Assembly (NCBI RefSeq): GCF_035046485.1
Contig: NC_085136.1
Span: forward strand, 299,738,778-299,802,777
Reading direction: 5' to 3'
Length of the DNA stretch: 64,000 nt
Origin: Aedes albopictus
Taxonomy: Eukaryota; Arthropoda; Insecta; Diptera; Culicidae
Below the pieces are notes generated by a model. That model saw only the letters and a program-made list of their open reading frames with translations. It did no database searches and was not told the origin of the DNA. Shown one piece after another: positions 1-9,599 of the stretch. Position 1 is the stretch's first letter; every line of letters starts with the position of its first letter. The translations under genes and the position numbers were made by a program.

Positions 1-538
1 TGGAAGGAAGGGGTAATCTGTCCCATTCACAATAAAGGCGACCATTTGGAATGTAAGAACTTCAGAGCATAGTAATCGCCAAGATGATGGACTCTCATAT
101 CTACTCTTCAACATCCCTCTGGAAGGTGTGATGCGACAAGCCGGGCTGTTGAGCCGGGGACAGCTTTTCAAAAAATCCGGTCAATTTGTGTGCTTTGCGG
201 ACGACATGGACATTATTGCCAGAACATTTGGAACGGTGGTAGAGCTGCACTGTACACCCGCCTGAAACGCGAAGTAGCAAAGGTCGAACTGGTGGTGAAT
301 GTCTGAAAAACAAAGTACATGCTGGTAGGGAGAACCGAACACGACCGGGATCCTTACTGACGGCTAACAACAACGTGAGCCCGTGAAATTCGAAGGCGCA
401 TCATCAGCGGATGTCGGGCTCCAGCAGAAGCTACGGTCTAAAAAGATGCACCTACGCACCAAATGCACCATGTACAAACCGGTGGCGGTCCTCTACGGCC
501 ACGAGACATGGACCATGCTCGAGGAGTTTTCGATCGTC
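1..538 (+). pseudogene. RTE-type non-LTR retrotransposon fragment (copy A, 5' segment)
   Basis: This stretch matches parts of the better-preserved RTE element at 29825-33678. Bases 1-75 correspond to about 31841-31910 (the reverse-transcriptase segment around the motif WKEGVICPIH). From about base 88 it resumes at the counterpart of 32287, so about 380 bases of the reverse-transcriptase domain are deleted. The catalytic FADDMD motif is still readable near 196-215. Several indels and stops break the frame, so no protein can be made. The counterpart of the empty site of the copy B insertion is intact near 460-475 (ACCAAATGCACCATG). The fragment continues beyond the left edge of the window and resumes on the right of the LTR element at 3890. 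Confidence 0.85.
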
Positions 539-543
539 GGTGG

Positions 544-650
544 TGTAGTAGGCTGAGAACACAATTGTTATTGTAGTAGGCTAATCTAGGAATCAGGAAA
601 TAAACGTCATTGTGGATATAGTAAACAACCGAACTACACGCTCTTCTACA
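544..650 (+). repeat. 5' LTR (107 bp)
   Basis: The repeat starts TGTAGTAGGCTGAG and ends CTCTTCTACA, with 5-bp inverted ends TGTAG/CTACA. It matches the copy at 3783-3889 at 106 of 107 positions; the one difference is G here against A there, near base 614. It contains AATAAA near 599-604, which could serve as a polyadenylation signal. Confidence 0.9.
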
Positions 651-651
651 T

Positions 652-669
652 TGGCGACGAGAATAAAAG
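652..669 (+). other. Probable primer-binding site of the LTR element
   Basis: TGGCGACGAG begins one base after the 5' LTR. A TGG start next to the LTR is expected for pairing with the CCA end of a tRNA. The sequence is compatible with a tRNA-Ser type 3' end (CTCGTCGCCA), but I cannot confirm the tRNA without a search. Confidence 0.7.
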
Positions 670-1156
670 TTCATTTTCCGCGATTAGGATATCTGTGTTA
701 AAAAAAAAATAGTGCATTGTATTTTAAAACAGTAGAACTGTTGAGAAGTGAAGTGTATGTATAGTGTTTAGAAGTAACCATAAGGCAGGACTGTTGAAAG
801 AGTCTATTCATTACAAAGACAAGGAAATTGCGTCGTCGATGAAAGCTCTTTGGTAATATTGTGAGATTTGTCATTTGGAATTAGAAAATTATACAGTAAT
901 CAGAAAGTAAGGAGTGATCTAAAGAGCCAACAGAAAAGGAGAGATAAGGAGTTATTGACCAAAGGTGGGAGGTAAGAAAAACCATATTCGGGTATGAGGA
1001 ATTCCCATAGGAATTCCTGTGAGAAATGTTACAAGATTTGGTTTGCTCATTGAAAAAAAATCAGTGCACTGATTTAATTTATCACGAAAGCTTGGTTGAC
1101 ACTTTGTTCTGATAATTTGTTATTTGCTGCTGACAGTAACTAGTAATCCTACATTA

Positions 1157-1692
1157 TAGAGATCTGCGGAGGCGGCCATTGTGAGCCAATCGTGCAGAGA
1201 GAACTGTCAAAGTGTAAGCCAAATGAACATGCTTATCGTTCGTAGAAAGGCGTCGTATGAACGGTTTTGCAATCGGAACTAAATGAATTAAAATTATTTA
1301 TTTTTAATATCGAGAAATTGGCGGCATATGTAAGTTTAGTAAAAAGATAAAAATTTATGAATTCTGCTTTCAAAAGCTCATGCTTATAATGACACTTTTG
1401 TTGCTGCACTTGTCGAAAAAACTTCCATTGCTACTTCTTGCTTCACTTCTGCCGATATGATTAGCGTAACACTTTTGCAATAAATTTCAGATTTCTTCGA
1501 TTGCTCCGCTATTTCAATAAAATTTTGAAAAAAAATTCTACCATAATTAGAAAATGTAAACAAAACAACTTGAACCACAACGAAGTCACGCACAAAGTTT
1601 GAACATCTAGCTTTGTAGCAAGTGTTGGAAGCTGTTGTAAACAAAATAAACAGCGTTGCCGAATCGACATATGTAACTTCCGCTCATCTCTA
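1157..1692. repeat. Possible MITE inside the LTR element
   Basis: TAGAGATCTGCGGA on the left is inverted at the right as TCCGCTCATCTCTA, with a few mismatches. The 536 bases between have no coding capacity. No clean TSD was found, so this may be a decayed insertion or simply part of the LTR element's interior. Confidence 0.35.
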
Positions 1693-2743
1693 TGTAGAGG
1701 ATTTTTAACAGTAACAGTTGCTTAGCAACGGGACGGCAAATGGTATAGCTGCTTTGTTAATTAGATTTAACATTTGAAATAAAATGGCTTCGTTCTGTGG
1801 AAGTCATTGGATATAATGTGTTCATTTTTCAGATATATGGAACAAACCTATTTTAAAATGTTTGTTAACTTGTAATGGGACGATTTTGATACAATATGGA
1901 CATACAATTTGTAAATTATATCGATTTTACCATTGCATAGTTTTCTCAATTATTTGTTATTACCTGTGTTAGAATAGATTATATGTATAATGGTTTATCA
2001 CCATCATCAGGCTGTTAAAAGCGAAGAAAGATATTCACTTATTCAATTTTACAAACTGAAGGTCGTTTATCGTTAGTTATCGGTTTTCGTCACGCGAAAC
2101 TTAAAATGTCGAGGAAGATTGTACCGTATCGTCAACGTATCAGAAATAAAAGAGTTGTAAGTGAAAATTAACATGCCAAATTATATCAGAATTAAAAAAA
2201 AAAATACATGAGATTTACTGGCAGAGAAGTGATTTACCAGATAAAAATGGCACAAAATAAAGACAAAGGAGTCCTAGAAAATCGCAATGCAAGATGAAAA
2301 ATATAAATCTTTAAACGCGTGGTGCACAATCTTTACGGTATTCGATTCAATCGGGAAAAACCTGAGGCACATTGAGTGGATTGTCAGATTACGCATGGTA
2401 GTGAGTGATATTGCATGAGTGTTTCCTTCCTATGCTTGTGAACGTGATTTACAAATCAGTAGAAGAAATAGCAATTAAGACTATTTTTCTGTTAACCAAC
2501 TAATACATTACATGAAAAAAAAGTGCTATTGTAGTCTAAAAAAAAAAGTTTCATGTTTAAGAATAGATGAAATATATGAATTGAAATGAAATATAGAATA
2601 GCTCAAATATTGAACGTCTATTTTCGATCCATTAGCAGGAACACAAAAGCATGAACTAAACGTTCAGGTTCAACGACAGAAAAAACAATTCCAGACACAC
2701 TTGCTGAATTTAAGTAGATTCACTGAAATTCAAATGCATATAA

Positions 2744-3224
2744 AAACGTAAGAAGTTCAAAGAATGCTCGTTTCTAAATAAAGTGGATGAAATCATTCTA
2801 GTCTATTTGAAAAGCGAAACAAAAACATGGAATGTAGGGGAATAAAAATCCTAGTCCATTCCTAGAAAGAAACGTAGGGACCTCTCAAGGAGTTCTAGTC
2901 CGTTTCTGTTACCAAATATAGAGGATAAAGTTATCCTAGTCTATTTGGAGTTCAAAGAGAAATTATGGAATGTAGGGGATCACGAATCCTAGTCCATTCC
3001 TAGTATGAAACGAAGGGAACTTTTGGATAGTTCTAGTCCGTTTCTGTTACCAAATATAGGGGATAAAGTTATCCTAGTCTATTTGGAGATCAAAGAGAAA
3101 TTATGGAATGTAGGGGATCACGAATCCTAGTCCATTCCTAGTATGAAACGAAGGGAACTTTTGGATAGTTCTAGTCCGTTTCTGTTACCAAATATAGGGG
3201 ATAAAGTTATCCTAGTCTATTTGG
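2744..3224 (+). repeat. Array of covarying two-stem hairpins in a 138-bp tandem repeat
   Basis: Three tandem copies of a 138-bp unit run from about 2826 to 3239; the second and third are almost identical. Each unit contains three hairpins. The outer stems are GGAATG/CATTCC, GAAACG/CGTTTC and CCAAATA/TATTTGG, and each hairpin has a different inner stem, for example GGATA/TATCC or GAACT/AGTTC. Between outer and inner stems the left side reads TAGG (or AAGG, TAGA, AAGT) and the right side always reads TAGTC. Outer stems begin at 2829, 2868, 2912, 2967, 3007, 3050, 3105, 3145 and 3188. A further diverged hairpin with the same loop lies at 2776-2808 (outer AAATA/TATTT, inner GGATG/CATTC), and a weak one at 2744-2773. 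The array is in the sense orientation of the LTR element. Its function is unknown. Confidence 0.85.
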
Positions 3225-3767
3225 AGATCAAAACTTAAAAAAAAAAACGAATGTAAAGACCAAAATGAAGGAGTCCAGCTCAGTTCGTTTGGCGCAATAT
3301 TTAGTATGTTGTTTATAAACCTGAAAATAATATATTCTGAAGTTTATTGTAGCTAATATCCCAGAAAAATAAATTGAACAATTGAAGAAACTATCAAGAT
3401 CGAAGCTGAAGCTGGGGCTCAAAGGAGGATAGTAACATGAAACATTAAATTTCCCAATGACTCTGGTAAGACTATTCCACTGAACTGAAAAAAGAACAAG
3501 GTAAACGTATGTGAAAATGGCCTAGTAAACGCCACTTACTTGAAGATATCAAATGGTTTATAAATCCTTATTTTTTATTCCTTTATAGATAACCAAAACT
3601 ATGTCAAGTTGTCCGAAAACGCATGGGAAGGCCTGACGATTGGTGGCAGTGACCCTTGGACGAAATCCTGTATAATAATTTATGAGTTCAACAGATCTAA
3701 AATCAAGAATCATCGAATGTTGTTAAATTTATGATTTGGTATTTTAAATACAATAGTGCTACTTTTT

Positions 3768-3782
3768 GAAGAAAGGGAGAGA
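3768..3782 (+). other. Polypurine tract of the LTR element
   Basis: Fifteen consecutive purines (GAAGAAAGGGAGAGA) abut the 3' LTR exactly. This is where plus-strand priming takes place in LTR retrotransposons, and it fixes the element's orientation as plus. Confidence 0.8.
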
Positions 3783-3889
3783 TGTAGTAGGCTGAGAACA
3801 CAATTGTTATTGTAGTAGGCTAATCTAGGAATCAGGAAATAAACGTCATTGTGAATATAGTAAACAACCGAACTACACGCTCTTCTACA
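3783..3889 (+). repeat. 3' LTR (107 bp)
   Basis: This is the direct partner of 544-650 with one substitution. It is followed directly by the TSD GGTGG, and then by RTE sequence that continues the copy broken off at 538. Confidence 0.9.
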
Positions 3890-3894
3890 GGTGG

Positions 3895-4518
3895 TATGCA
3901 AGAGAACGGTGTGTGGCGGAGAAGGATGAACCACGAGTTCACTGCACTCGAAGGCGAACACAGCATCCAGAAGCAGTGCTGAAATTTTTCGACAGGTTTT
4001 GGTTTTCCTGTGAAAGTTGCTTTCCGATCAGCAACACGGGAGCGAAATGAAATAGGTGGGGTACTCACACTTGCACGCAGCGTGCTGAAAGCGAGAGCCA
4101 CCGCTTGAGACGAATGGCCTGTCAGCATGAGTCGTGTGTGGATGATTGGGAATTGACCTTGTTGGGTCGCTCACGAATGGAGCTCTCGGACTCTGTCAGT
4201 TCTCACATCGAGGAACTGAAAACGACCGTCGCAGTCATTCATTTTCGGCTGAAAAACAGGCACTGACACTGATATTTTGCAGGCCTGTTCAGAAGGTGGC
4301 CAAAGCCGGAAGGATACGATGGGCTGGGCATGTTGCAATAATGACGGACATCAACCCTGCAAAGTGAATGTTCGCGACAGATCCGGTTGGCAAAAGAAGA
4401 CGTGGAGCGCCGAGAGTACGATGGGCGGATCACGTGGAGCGTGACTTGGCGAGCATCGGGCGTGACCGAGGATGGAGAACGGCAGCCACGAACCGTGTAT
4501 TATGGAGAAATATTGATG
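3895..4518 (+). pseudogene. RTE retrotransposon fragment (copy A, 3' segment) with a 316-bp insertion
   Basis: The sequence resumes the RTE ORF2 C-terminal region interrupted at 538. It matches copy B at 33340-33410 up to 3973, then again at 33405-33640 from 4290. The conserved C-terminal string KAGRIRWAGHVA is recognisable around 4305-4335. Bases 3974-4289 are foreign, flanked by CAGAAG on both sides (3968-3973 and 4290-4295). Frame changes and the insertion make it non-functional. RTE similarity fades near 4518, where another retrotransposon fragment starts. Confidence 0.8.
3974..4289. mobile_element. Unclassified 316-bp insertion in RTE copy A
   Basis: It is bounded by a 6-bp direct repeat CAGAAG and is absent from the equivalent place in the RTE copy at 33405. 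The left end begins CAGTGC; an inverted GCACTG lies at 4260-4265, about 24 bases inside the right boundary. The terminal repeats are therefore imperfect and I cannot assign a superfamily. A 73-codon frame across it is probably chance. Confidence 0.55.
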
Positions 4519-5420
4519 ATACAGTTTTATCTTGAATTTGATGTAATACTAAATTGCTCAACAGTCACAAATTTAATAGAATTCGTTGATTACTGTTTGG
4601 AAGCAATGGATAATGAAAACCATGTAGAAGCTTTGTACACCGACTTCAGTAAGGCATTTGACAGAGTTGATATACCCATGCTACTGTTCAAATTACAAAA
4701 AGTAGGGATCCAACTCCAACTTCTAAAGTGGATTGAATCATATTTGGTCAACCGTGATCTTATAGTTAGATTTAATTGGCAGAAGTCATCCGCCGTACGC
4801 GCCACTTCGGGGGTGCCGCAACGCACTCATTTAGGTCCGCTATTATTTATCTTGTTTGTAAACGATTTGCCACACATTCTCAAGAAAATAGGATTATTAA
4901 TATAATTATGGTGATGATATGATGCTATATCTTAAGGTAAAAAATACTGAAAACATCGGATCATTTCAAAACGACATAAAAATTTTCCATACATGGTGCC
5001 GAAAAAGTCTTCTACAGCTGAATGTGAAGAAATGCTACCTAATTTCTTTTAGTAGGAAACGAAATACCACTAATATAACAATAACTCTTGGAAATCAAAA
5101 TGTTGAAAGGTGCAACATAATCAGAGATTTAGGTATTCTTTTGGATTCAAAACTTACTTTTATTGATCAAAACAACACAATTATAAATAGAGCATATAGC
5201 ATGTTGAGCTTTATTAAACACTTTTCTCATAACTTCAATGATCCTTACACTATTAAAACATGTCAGATCAACATTAGAATATTGCAGTATAGTTTGGCCG
5301 CCTCATACTTCTACCCACGAAGATAGAATTGAGTCTGTACAGAAGCAGTTTTTGCTTATGTACTCCGCAGATTAGGTTGGTCATCACTTACTTTGCCGTC
5401 TTACAGGTAGGGCTATCGCA
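4519..5420 (+). pseudogene. Non-LTR retrotransposon reverse transcriptase, frameshifted (CR1/L2/jockey-like)
   Basis: Two adjacent frames encode most of a reverse-transcriptase palm. The first contains YTDFSKAFDRV (motif A) and SGVPQRTHLGPLLF (motif B, where the usual G after PQ is R). The second, from about 4919, has the thumb-side segments CRKSLLQLNVKKC and IRDLGILLDSKLTF. The catalytic YADD motif between them is destroyed by indels near 4900-4920. The similarity trails off after 5330 with further frame breaks. There is no endonuclease, so this is a 5'-truncated, dead copy. The clade is uncertain; the LGPLLFILFVNDLP style fits CR1/L2-like or jockey-like elements. Confidence 0.8.
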
Positions 5421-6204
5421 GTCTTAATGTAATGCATAATAAATCATTATTAATTATTTTAAAACAGCCATTATATGCGTAAGCTAAACTGTGTCCAAAA
5501 CTATCGTTAATTTCCTTTAAATTGTACAAAAAGCAATGGCCTGGATAAATTGACAAACAAAAATGCAAATTGTAATAAGGAGAAGGTAAATAGACCATTT
5601 TTCCTTGAAATGGGCCAAAACCCATGGCGGAAACACCGGATGGAATCAAATGAATCGTTTATACATCAAGACTGAGATAGCTGTTTCAGAGCAATAAGTT
5701 CTCCGAGAATTCCTTCAGGCAATCCTCTAATGATTACTATACAGGTTATACTTCAAAGATATCTTCAGCTATTTACAAATTAAACAAATCTTTAAATGAT
5801 TGTTTTAAAAAATGCTGCAATGATTCCTTCAAGTATTTCCTCAAAGATTTTTTTTAAATCCTCTAATTGAATCTTGAGAAATTCTTACAAATGTTCCTTC
5901 AGAGACCTCTCAAAGGAACGAGTCAAAGAATTTGTCTGGAATTTCTACAAATAAATTTGCAATCATTTCTTCAGGAGTATTTTTAGTAACCTCTCTAACT
6001 AATTTATTCAAGAAAACTTTAAGTATAGTTGAATGGACTTTTCAAATTGCTTCAAGTATTTATCCAAGATTTTCTCAAAAAAAATCACAAAGACTCGCTC
6101 AGGAATTTTCCGAAGGCTTTGAGTACAAACTCCTACAAGGATTCATTCCAGATTTTGCCTTAAGATTTGCTGGAAATTTCTCTAAAAATGTCTTTTGAAA
6201 TTCA
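5421..6204. other. Non-coding stretch with degenerate 24-bp-type repeats
   Basis: 5421-5640 is AT-rich without recognised features. From about 5690 to 6200, phrases such as TTCCTTCAG and CCTCAAAG recur, which suggests a strongly decayed version of the GGAATTCC quasi-tandem repeats seen at 13080-15070. The 88-codon frame at 5932-6198 lies in this repeat and is unlikely to be a gene. Confidence 0.5.
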
Positions 6205-6213
6205 TCCAGTAAC

Positions 6214-8247
6214 TTGAATCATCCAGAGTCTATTACTATTCCCTCTGGAGTACCACAGGGGAGCAATCTCGGACCGCTTTTATTTTCGCTGTTCATCAAC
6301 GACGTAGCGTATGTACTGCCCCGTGGCGAACGCATTTTCTATGCGGACGACGTGAAGATTTTCATCGTGATCACCTACATTGAAGACTGTGTGGCATTAC
6401 AGGCAGCGTTAAGCTCTTTTGAATGCTGGAGCAGGCGTAATGGTTTAGAACTCTGCGTGGGAAAATGCATTGCTATAACGTTTTGCAGAAAAAGGAATCC
6501 AATTCTATTTGACTACTCCTTATCAGGTGAAACGCTGGAACGTAGAAATGAAATTAAGGATCTTGGAGTGATTCTGGATACGGAGATGACTTTCAGGCCT
6601 CACTACGATGATGTGCTTTCTAGAGCAAATAAACAGCTGGGCTTCATGTTTAAGATTGCTGAAGGCTTTCGTGATCCTTTATGCCTTAAATCGCTATACT
6701 GCGCTTTAGTTCGCTCCATTCTGGAATCAGCAGTAGTAGTTTGGTGCCCATATAGTCAAAATTGAATCGACCGTTTCGAGGCTGTGCAACGAAAATTTGT
6801 GCGATTAGCGCTTCGGAGTCTACCCTGCACAGTGGCTGATTTCGTCATTTTAGCGCGCTTAATTAATAACTTTTTAACTATGACGTTTAGCGTCATGGTG
6901 TCTTCGAGAAAGTTTTTCGCTATAATAAGGAGCTTCTTTTGAGCTATTGTAAAAAATGATCAATCCCCCTAAAAGTGAGATAGAAAATTTATTTTTTGCA
7001 TTTTTCAAGATACAAGGTTGGTGTCTTCACAAAAGTTGTAGATAATGTTATTTGGAGCAACTTTGTCAAAGACGCCAAGTTTGTAACTCCGTTACTTTTC
7101 AAGATACGTTACGTTTTTTAACATCAGCCCCTTGAAAAGGGTTTTTCCGCAATAACTTTCGAAGGATTGATTCTACATTTTTCCGATGTTCAACTAAGTT
7201 ATAGATAATGGTAAAACACATAACTTTGCCGAACACGACATCTCGCTTATTTCAAAAATAAAATAGTTATAACGGTTTTTGTAGTTTTTTGGGCCATATT
7301 TCAAGCATATATAACCTAGCTATAGGCAATTATATGCAAATTTCCTTTTACGCATGTAAATATACAAGTAATTGCCTCTCTTAGAAAGCCAAAACCATCA
7401 AACTGTAAGAGACTGTAAGATGGTTTTTGTACAGAAACTTTCAACCATCTATGTTACTATTATATGGGATTTATTCATATTTTTACCATATTTTTTTGAG
7501 AGTTCATTACAGCTTGCATTTTTATTGTTATTGTAAGTGTGTGAATATATAGAAAGGATTGTGGTGCATTCTGCAACATTCATGAAGTACGTTACATGAA
7601 CACATCAATCCTTCGAAAGTTATTGCGCAAAAACCCTTTTCAAGGGACTGATGATAAAAAACGTAACGTATCTTGAAAAGTAACGGAGTTACAAACTTGG
7701 CGTCTTTGACAAAGTTGCTCCAAATAACATTATCTACAACTTTTGTGAAGACACCAACCTTGTATCTTGAAAAATGCAAAAAATAAATTTTCTATCTCAC
7801 TTTTAGGGGGATTGATCATTTTTTACAATAGTTCAAAAGAAGCTCCTTATTATAGCGAAAAACTTTCTCGAAGACACCATGACGCTAAATGTCATAATTA
7901 AAAAGTTATTAATTAAGCGCGCTAAAATGACGAAATCAGCCACTGTGCCCTGGCGTGACGCTGTTCATCTTCCGCCGTATGAGCACCGGTGTATGCTGTT
8001 AGGGTTGGAAACTTTAGCGAGTAGGAGGTCGTCAATGCAATCCAATTTCATTGGGAAACTTTTGAATGGTGAGATTGATGCTCCTTCTTTACTGTCAGAG
8101 CTCCGAATATATGTTCCAGAACGACCACTACGGCGCCGCAATTTCCTGCATTTGGATCCACGTAATAGTCGATACGGACAACATGATCCCATTAGGTTTA
8201 TGATTTTAAATTTTAACAATGTATTTGATCAACTTGACTTTCATTGA
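6214..8247 (+). pseudogene. Reverse transcriptase C-terminal half, interrupted (CR1/L2/jockey-like)
   Basis: The first 183 codons begin in motif B (SGVPQGSNLGPLLFSLFIND), then show FYADDVKIF (motif C with both catalytic aspartates) and IKDLGVILDTEMTF (motif D). Apart from the missing N-terminal half, the catalytic core here looks intact. A stop follows at 6762, and the frame then continues as FEAVQRKFVRLALRS up to the insertion at 6828. After the insertion, 7948-8247 encodes the C-terminal domain, starting PWRDAVHLPPYEHRC and ending FDQLDFH. The endonuclease and the first reverse-transcriptase motifs are absent. Confidence 0.8.
6828..7947. mobile_element. Transib-like non-autonomous element with RSS-heptamer ends
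   Basis: The element starts CACAGTGGCTGATTTCG and ends with its exact inverse, and it is flanked by the 5-bp duplication CCCTG (6823-6827 and 7948-7952). CAC(A/T)(A/G)TG termini with GC-rich 5-bp TSDs are the published signature of Transib transposons, whose ends resemble V(D)J recombination signals. The inverted arms are unusually long: about 345 bp each (6828-7171 and 7605-7947). The central 430 bp is AT-rich. No transposase is encoded, so it depends on a partner. Transposon excision would restore the host reverse-transcriptase frame. The superfamily assignment rests on the termini and TSD only. Confidence 0.72.
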
Positions 8248-8463
8248 TGTGTTTCGTTAGATTTTTTTTTTTGTTCTTTTATAATGTTAGCATTAGATAG
8301 ATAAGTTGTGCCGTATATGTAATTAATTGTAATTGTTTGTCATGTACTACTTCAAAAGATGCGGGTTTTTATGCCTGGTTAAGGCTTTTCCCAGCCACAC
8401 TTCATTGAGATCCAAGTAGATCAGATGAAGAGAAACAATAAATAAACAAAATAAACAAATAAA

Positions 8464-9216
8464 CTGTTTTACATACTCCTCAGGGGATCTTCTCCGAGCA
8501 TACCCTCAGAGTTCGGTCTGGTTTGCGATGATGGTGCCAGGCAGTAGCAAGAACCCGTTTTTTTCGTTTCGGCCGCGTTGTAGAATTATGCGTGTCGTTA
8601 TTCTCCGTGCAGCCAGAGCAGTTTGGTTCGGTGTGATTTACTGTGGCGTTACGAAGCAGTGGCAAGATGCTGCGTTTGTCCACATCGATTTGGGGCGCAT
8701 CGATGAGCTCATTCCACGTTATTAAATTAATGAACATTAAAAAAATAATTATTTTTCGTTTATTTGCCCAACACGTATTGAGAGCTTCGGTTCGGAGTGT
8801 CGGTTCATGTTCTCTAGTTATTTCTTATTAATAGTATTTTCCTTCCCTCTATTTTTTTTTTCATTTGCAAAATTATTTTGATGGTTCGTCATCTTCGGCG
8901 CCAACATGTGTTAAGCGTAATTAGAAGGAAAATAAGTGTTTTGTTTTTAAAAGAGGTTGCATGAACCACATCACTACTTACCAAAGTGAATCCAGAACAT
9001 GTGACTTTTCCTCCTCCCCACTAACAAAACATTCTTTCCCGTGACTGTCGTGGTGAAGTAAAAGTGATCTATGTTTCTAGTAGTTCCTTCATTTACTCGA
9101 TGACCGTAAGAATGTAGCCGGCGCCGTTATTCATCTACAGTCTTCTATGCTTAGGCTCGTTCTCATTTCGTCCAAGCATACCCTCAGGAATTTCTCCACG
9201 ACAGTTGCATCTACAA
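8464..9216. other. Unassigned intergenic DNA
   Basis: I see no family-level similarity here. An 85-codon minus-strand frame at 8480-8737 has ordinary amino-acid composition but no motif that I recognise. It overlaps a 65-codon frame on the plus strand, so coding status is unsupported. Confidence 0.4.
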
Positions 9217-9300
9217 AAACGGCTTACGACTCAACTATTGCGCCGCCTTCAAAAGCATGGCTAAACGTAGTACCTTTTTCCAACACAACCTCCCTTACAT
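9217..9300 (+). pseudogene. Short RTE endonuclease fragment
   Basis: About 84 bases match the endonuclease region of RTE copy B at 30766-30850 (the segment encoding NGLRLIDFAASKNMAIRSTFFQHSLP). Substitutions and small changes are spread through it. It is an isolated relic embedded in a 98-codon frame (9147-9443) that is otherwise unrelated. Confidence 0.65.
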
Positions 9301-9599
9301 TATGGGAGCCAGCATTTTCTTTCTTCTTACTCACTCTCCTAAACACACACGAGAAAAATAAAGATAGAAGAAGCTTGGGGAGCGTCTTAAAAATACAATT
9401 CCCAGCTGCCGTCACCAATACAATAACTTTCCGGCTTTGTTGATGATGGCAAACGTTTTGTGGTTAAAAATAATCCTTCATTTTAATCTGAAACTATCAA
9501 ATCTCTGTCAACCATTTCACAAATAAAAAAGTGTATAATCAAACATCAGTTTGTCGCTCTAGTAAACCCGAAAATCTGTTAATTTGAACTAGAATTTAA

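Larger units (their letters stand above)
544..3889 (+). mobile_element. Young non-autonomous LTR retrotransposon, no coding capacity
   Basis: Two 107-bp direct repeats (544-650 and 3783-3889) begin TGTAG, end CTACA and differ at one position. A tRNA-primer-like site follows the left repeat and a purine run precedes the right one. The 5-bp sequence GGTGG flanks the element on both sides (539-543 and 3890-3894). These are the standard marks of an integrated LTR retrotransposon. The 3.13-kb internal region has no gag, protease, reverse transcriptase or integrase and no open frame longer than 86 codons, so it must rely on proteins from another element. The near-identical LTRs suggest a recent insertion. 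The TGGCGACGAG primer-site start is typical of some Ty3/gypsy elements, so that superfamily is my guess. The interior carries a structured hairpin array. It interrupts an RTE copy. Confidence 0.88.
6205..8463 (+). mobile_element. 5'-truncated non-LTR retrotransposon split by a Transib-like element
   Basis: The left part (6205-6827) and right part (7953-8463) join perfectly in frame once the 1120-bp insertion and one copy of its 5-bp TSD are set aside. The element ends in a tail built from AATAAACAAATAAA-like repeats near 8437-8463. The 5' end is missing, as is usual for target-primed reverse transcription. The 3' UTR from 8248 contains a T run but no other recognised feature. It is a relative of the element at 4519-5420, not the same family. 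Confidence 0.8.

Noticed and set aside
1980..2020. CTGATGA on the minus strand of the LTR element, as in a hammerhead ribozyme
   Set aside because: The required GAAA segment and flanking stems are absent.
2826..3239. CRISPR-like array
   Set aside because: Units are long, contiguous 138-bp tandem repeats without unique spacers, in a eukaryotic genome.
5932..6198. 88-codon frame directly upstream of the reverse-transcriptase fragment
   Set aside because: It lies in degenerate repeat sequence, and the join to the retrotransposon at about 6205 is out of frame.
8480..8737. 85-codon minus-strand frame (NELIDAPQIDVDKRS...)
   Set aside because: No recognised motif and an overlapping frame on the other strand; not enough to call a gene.
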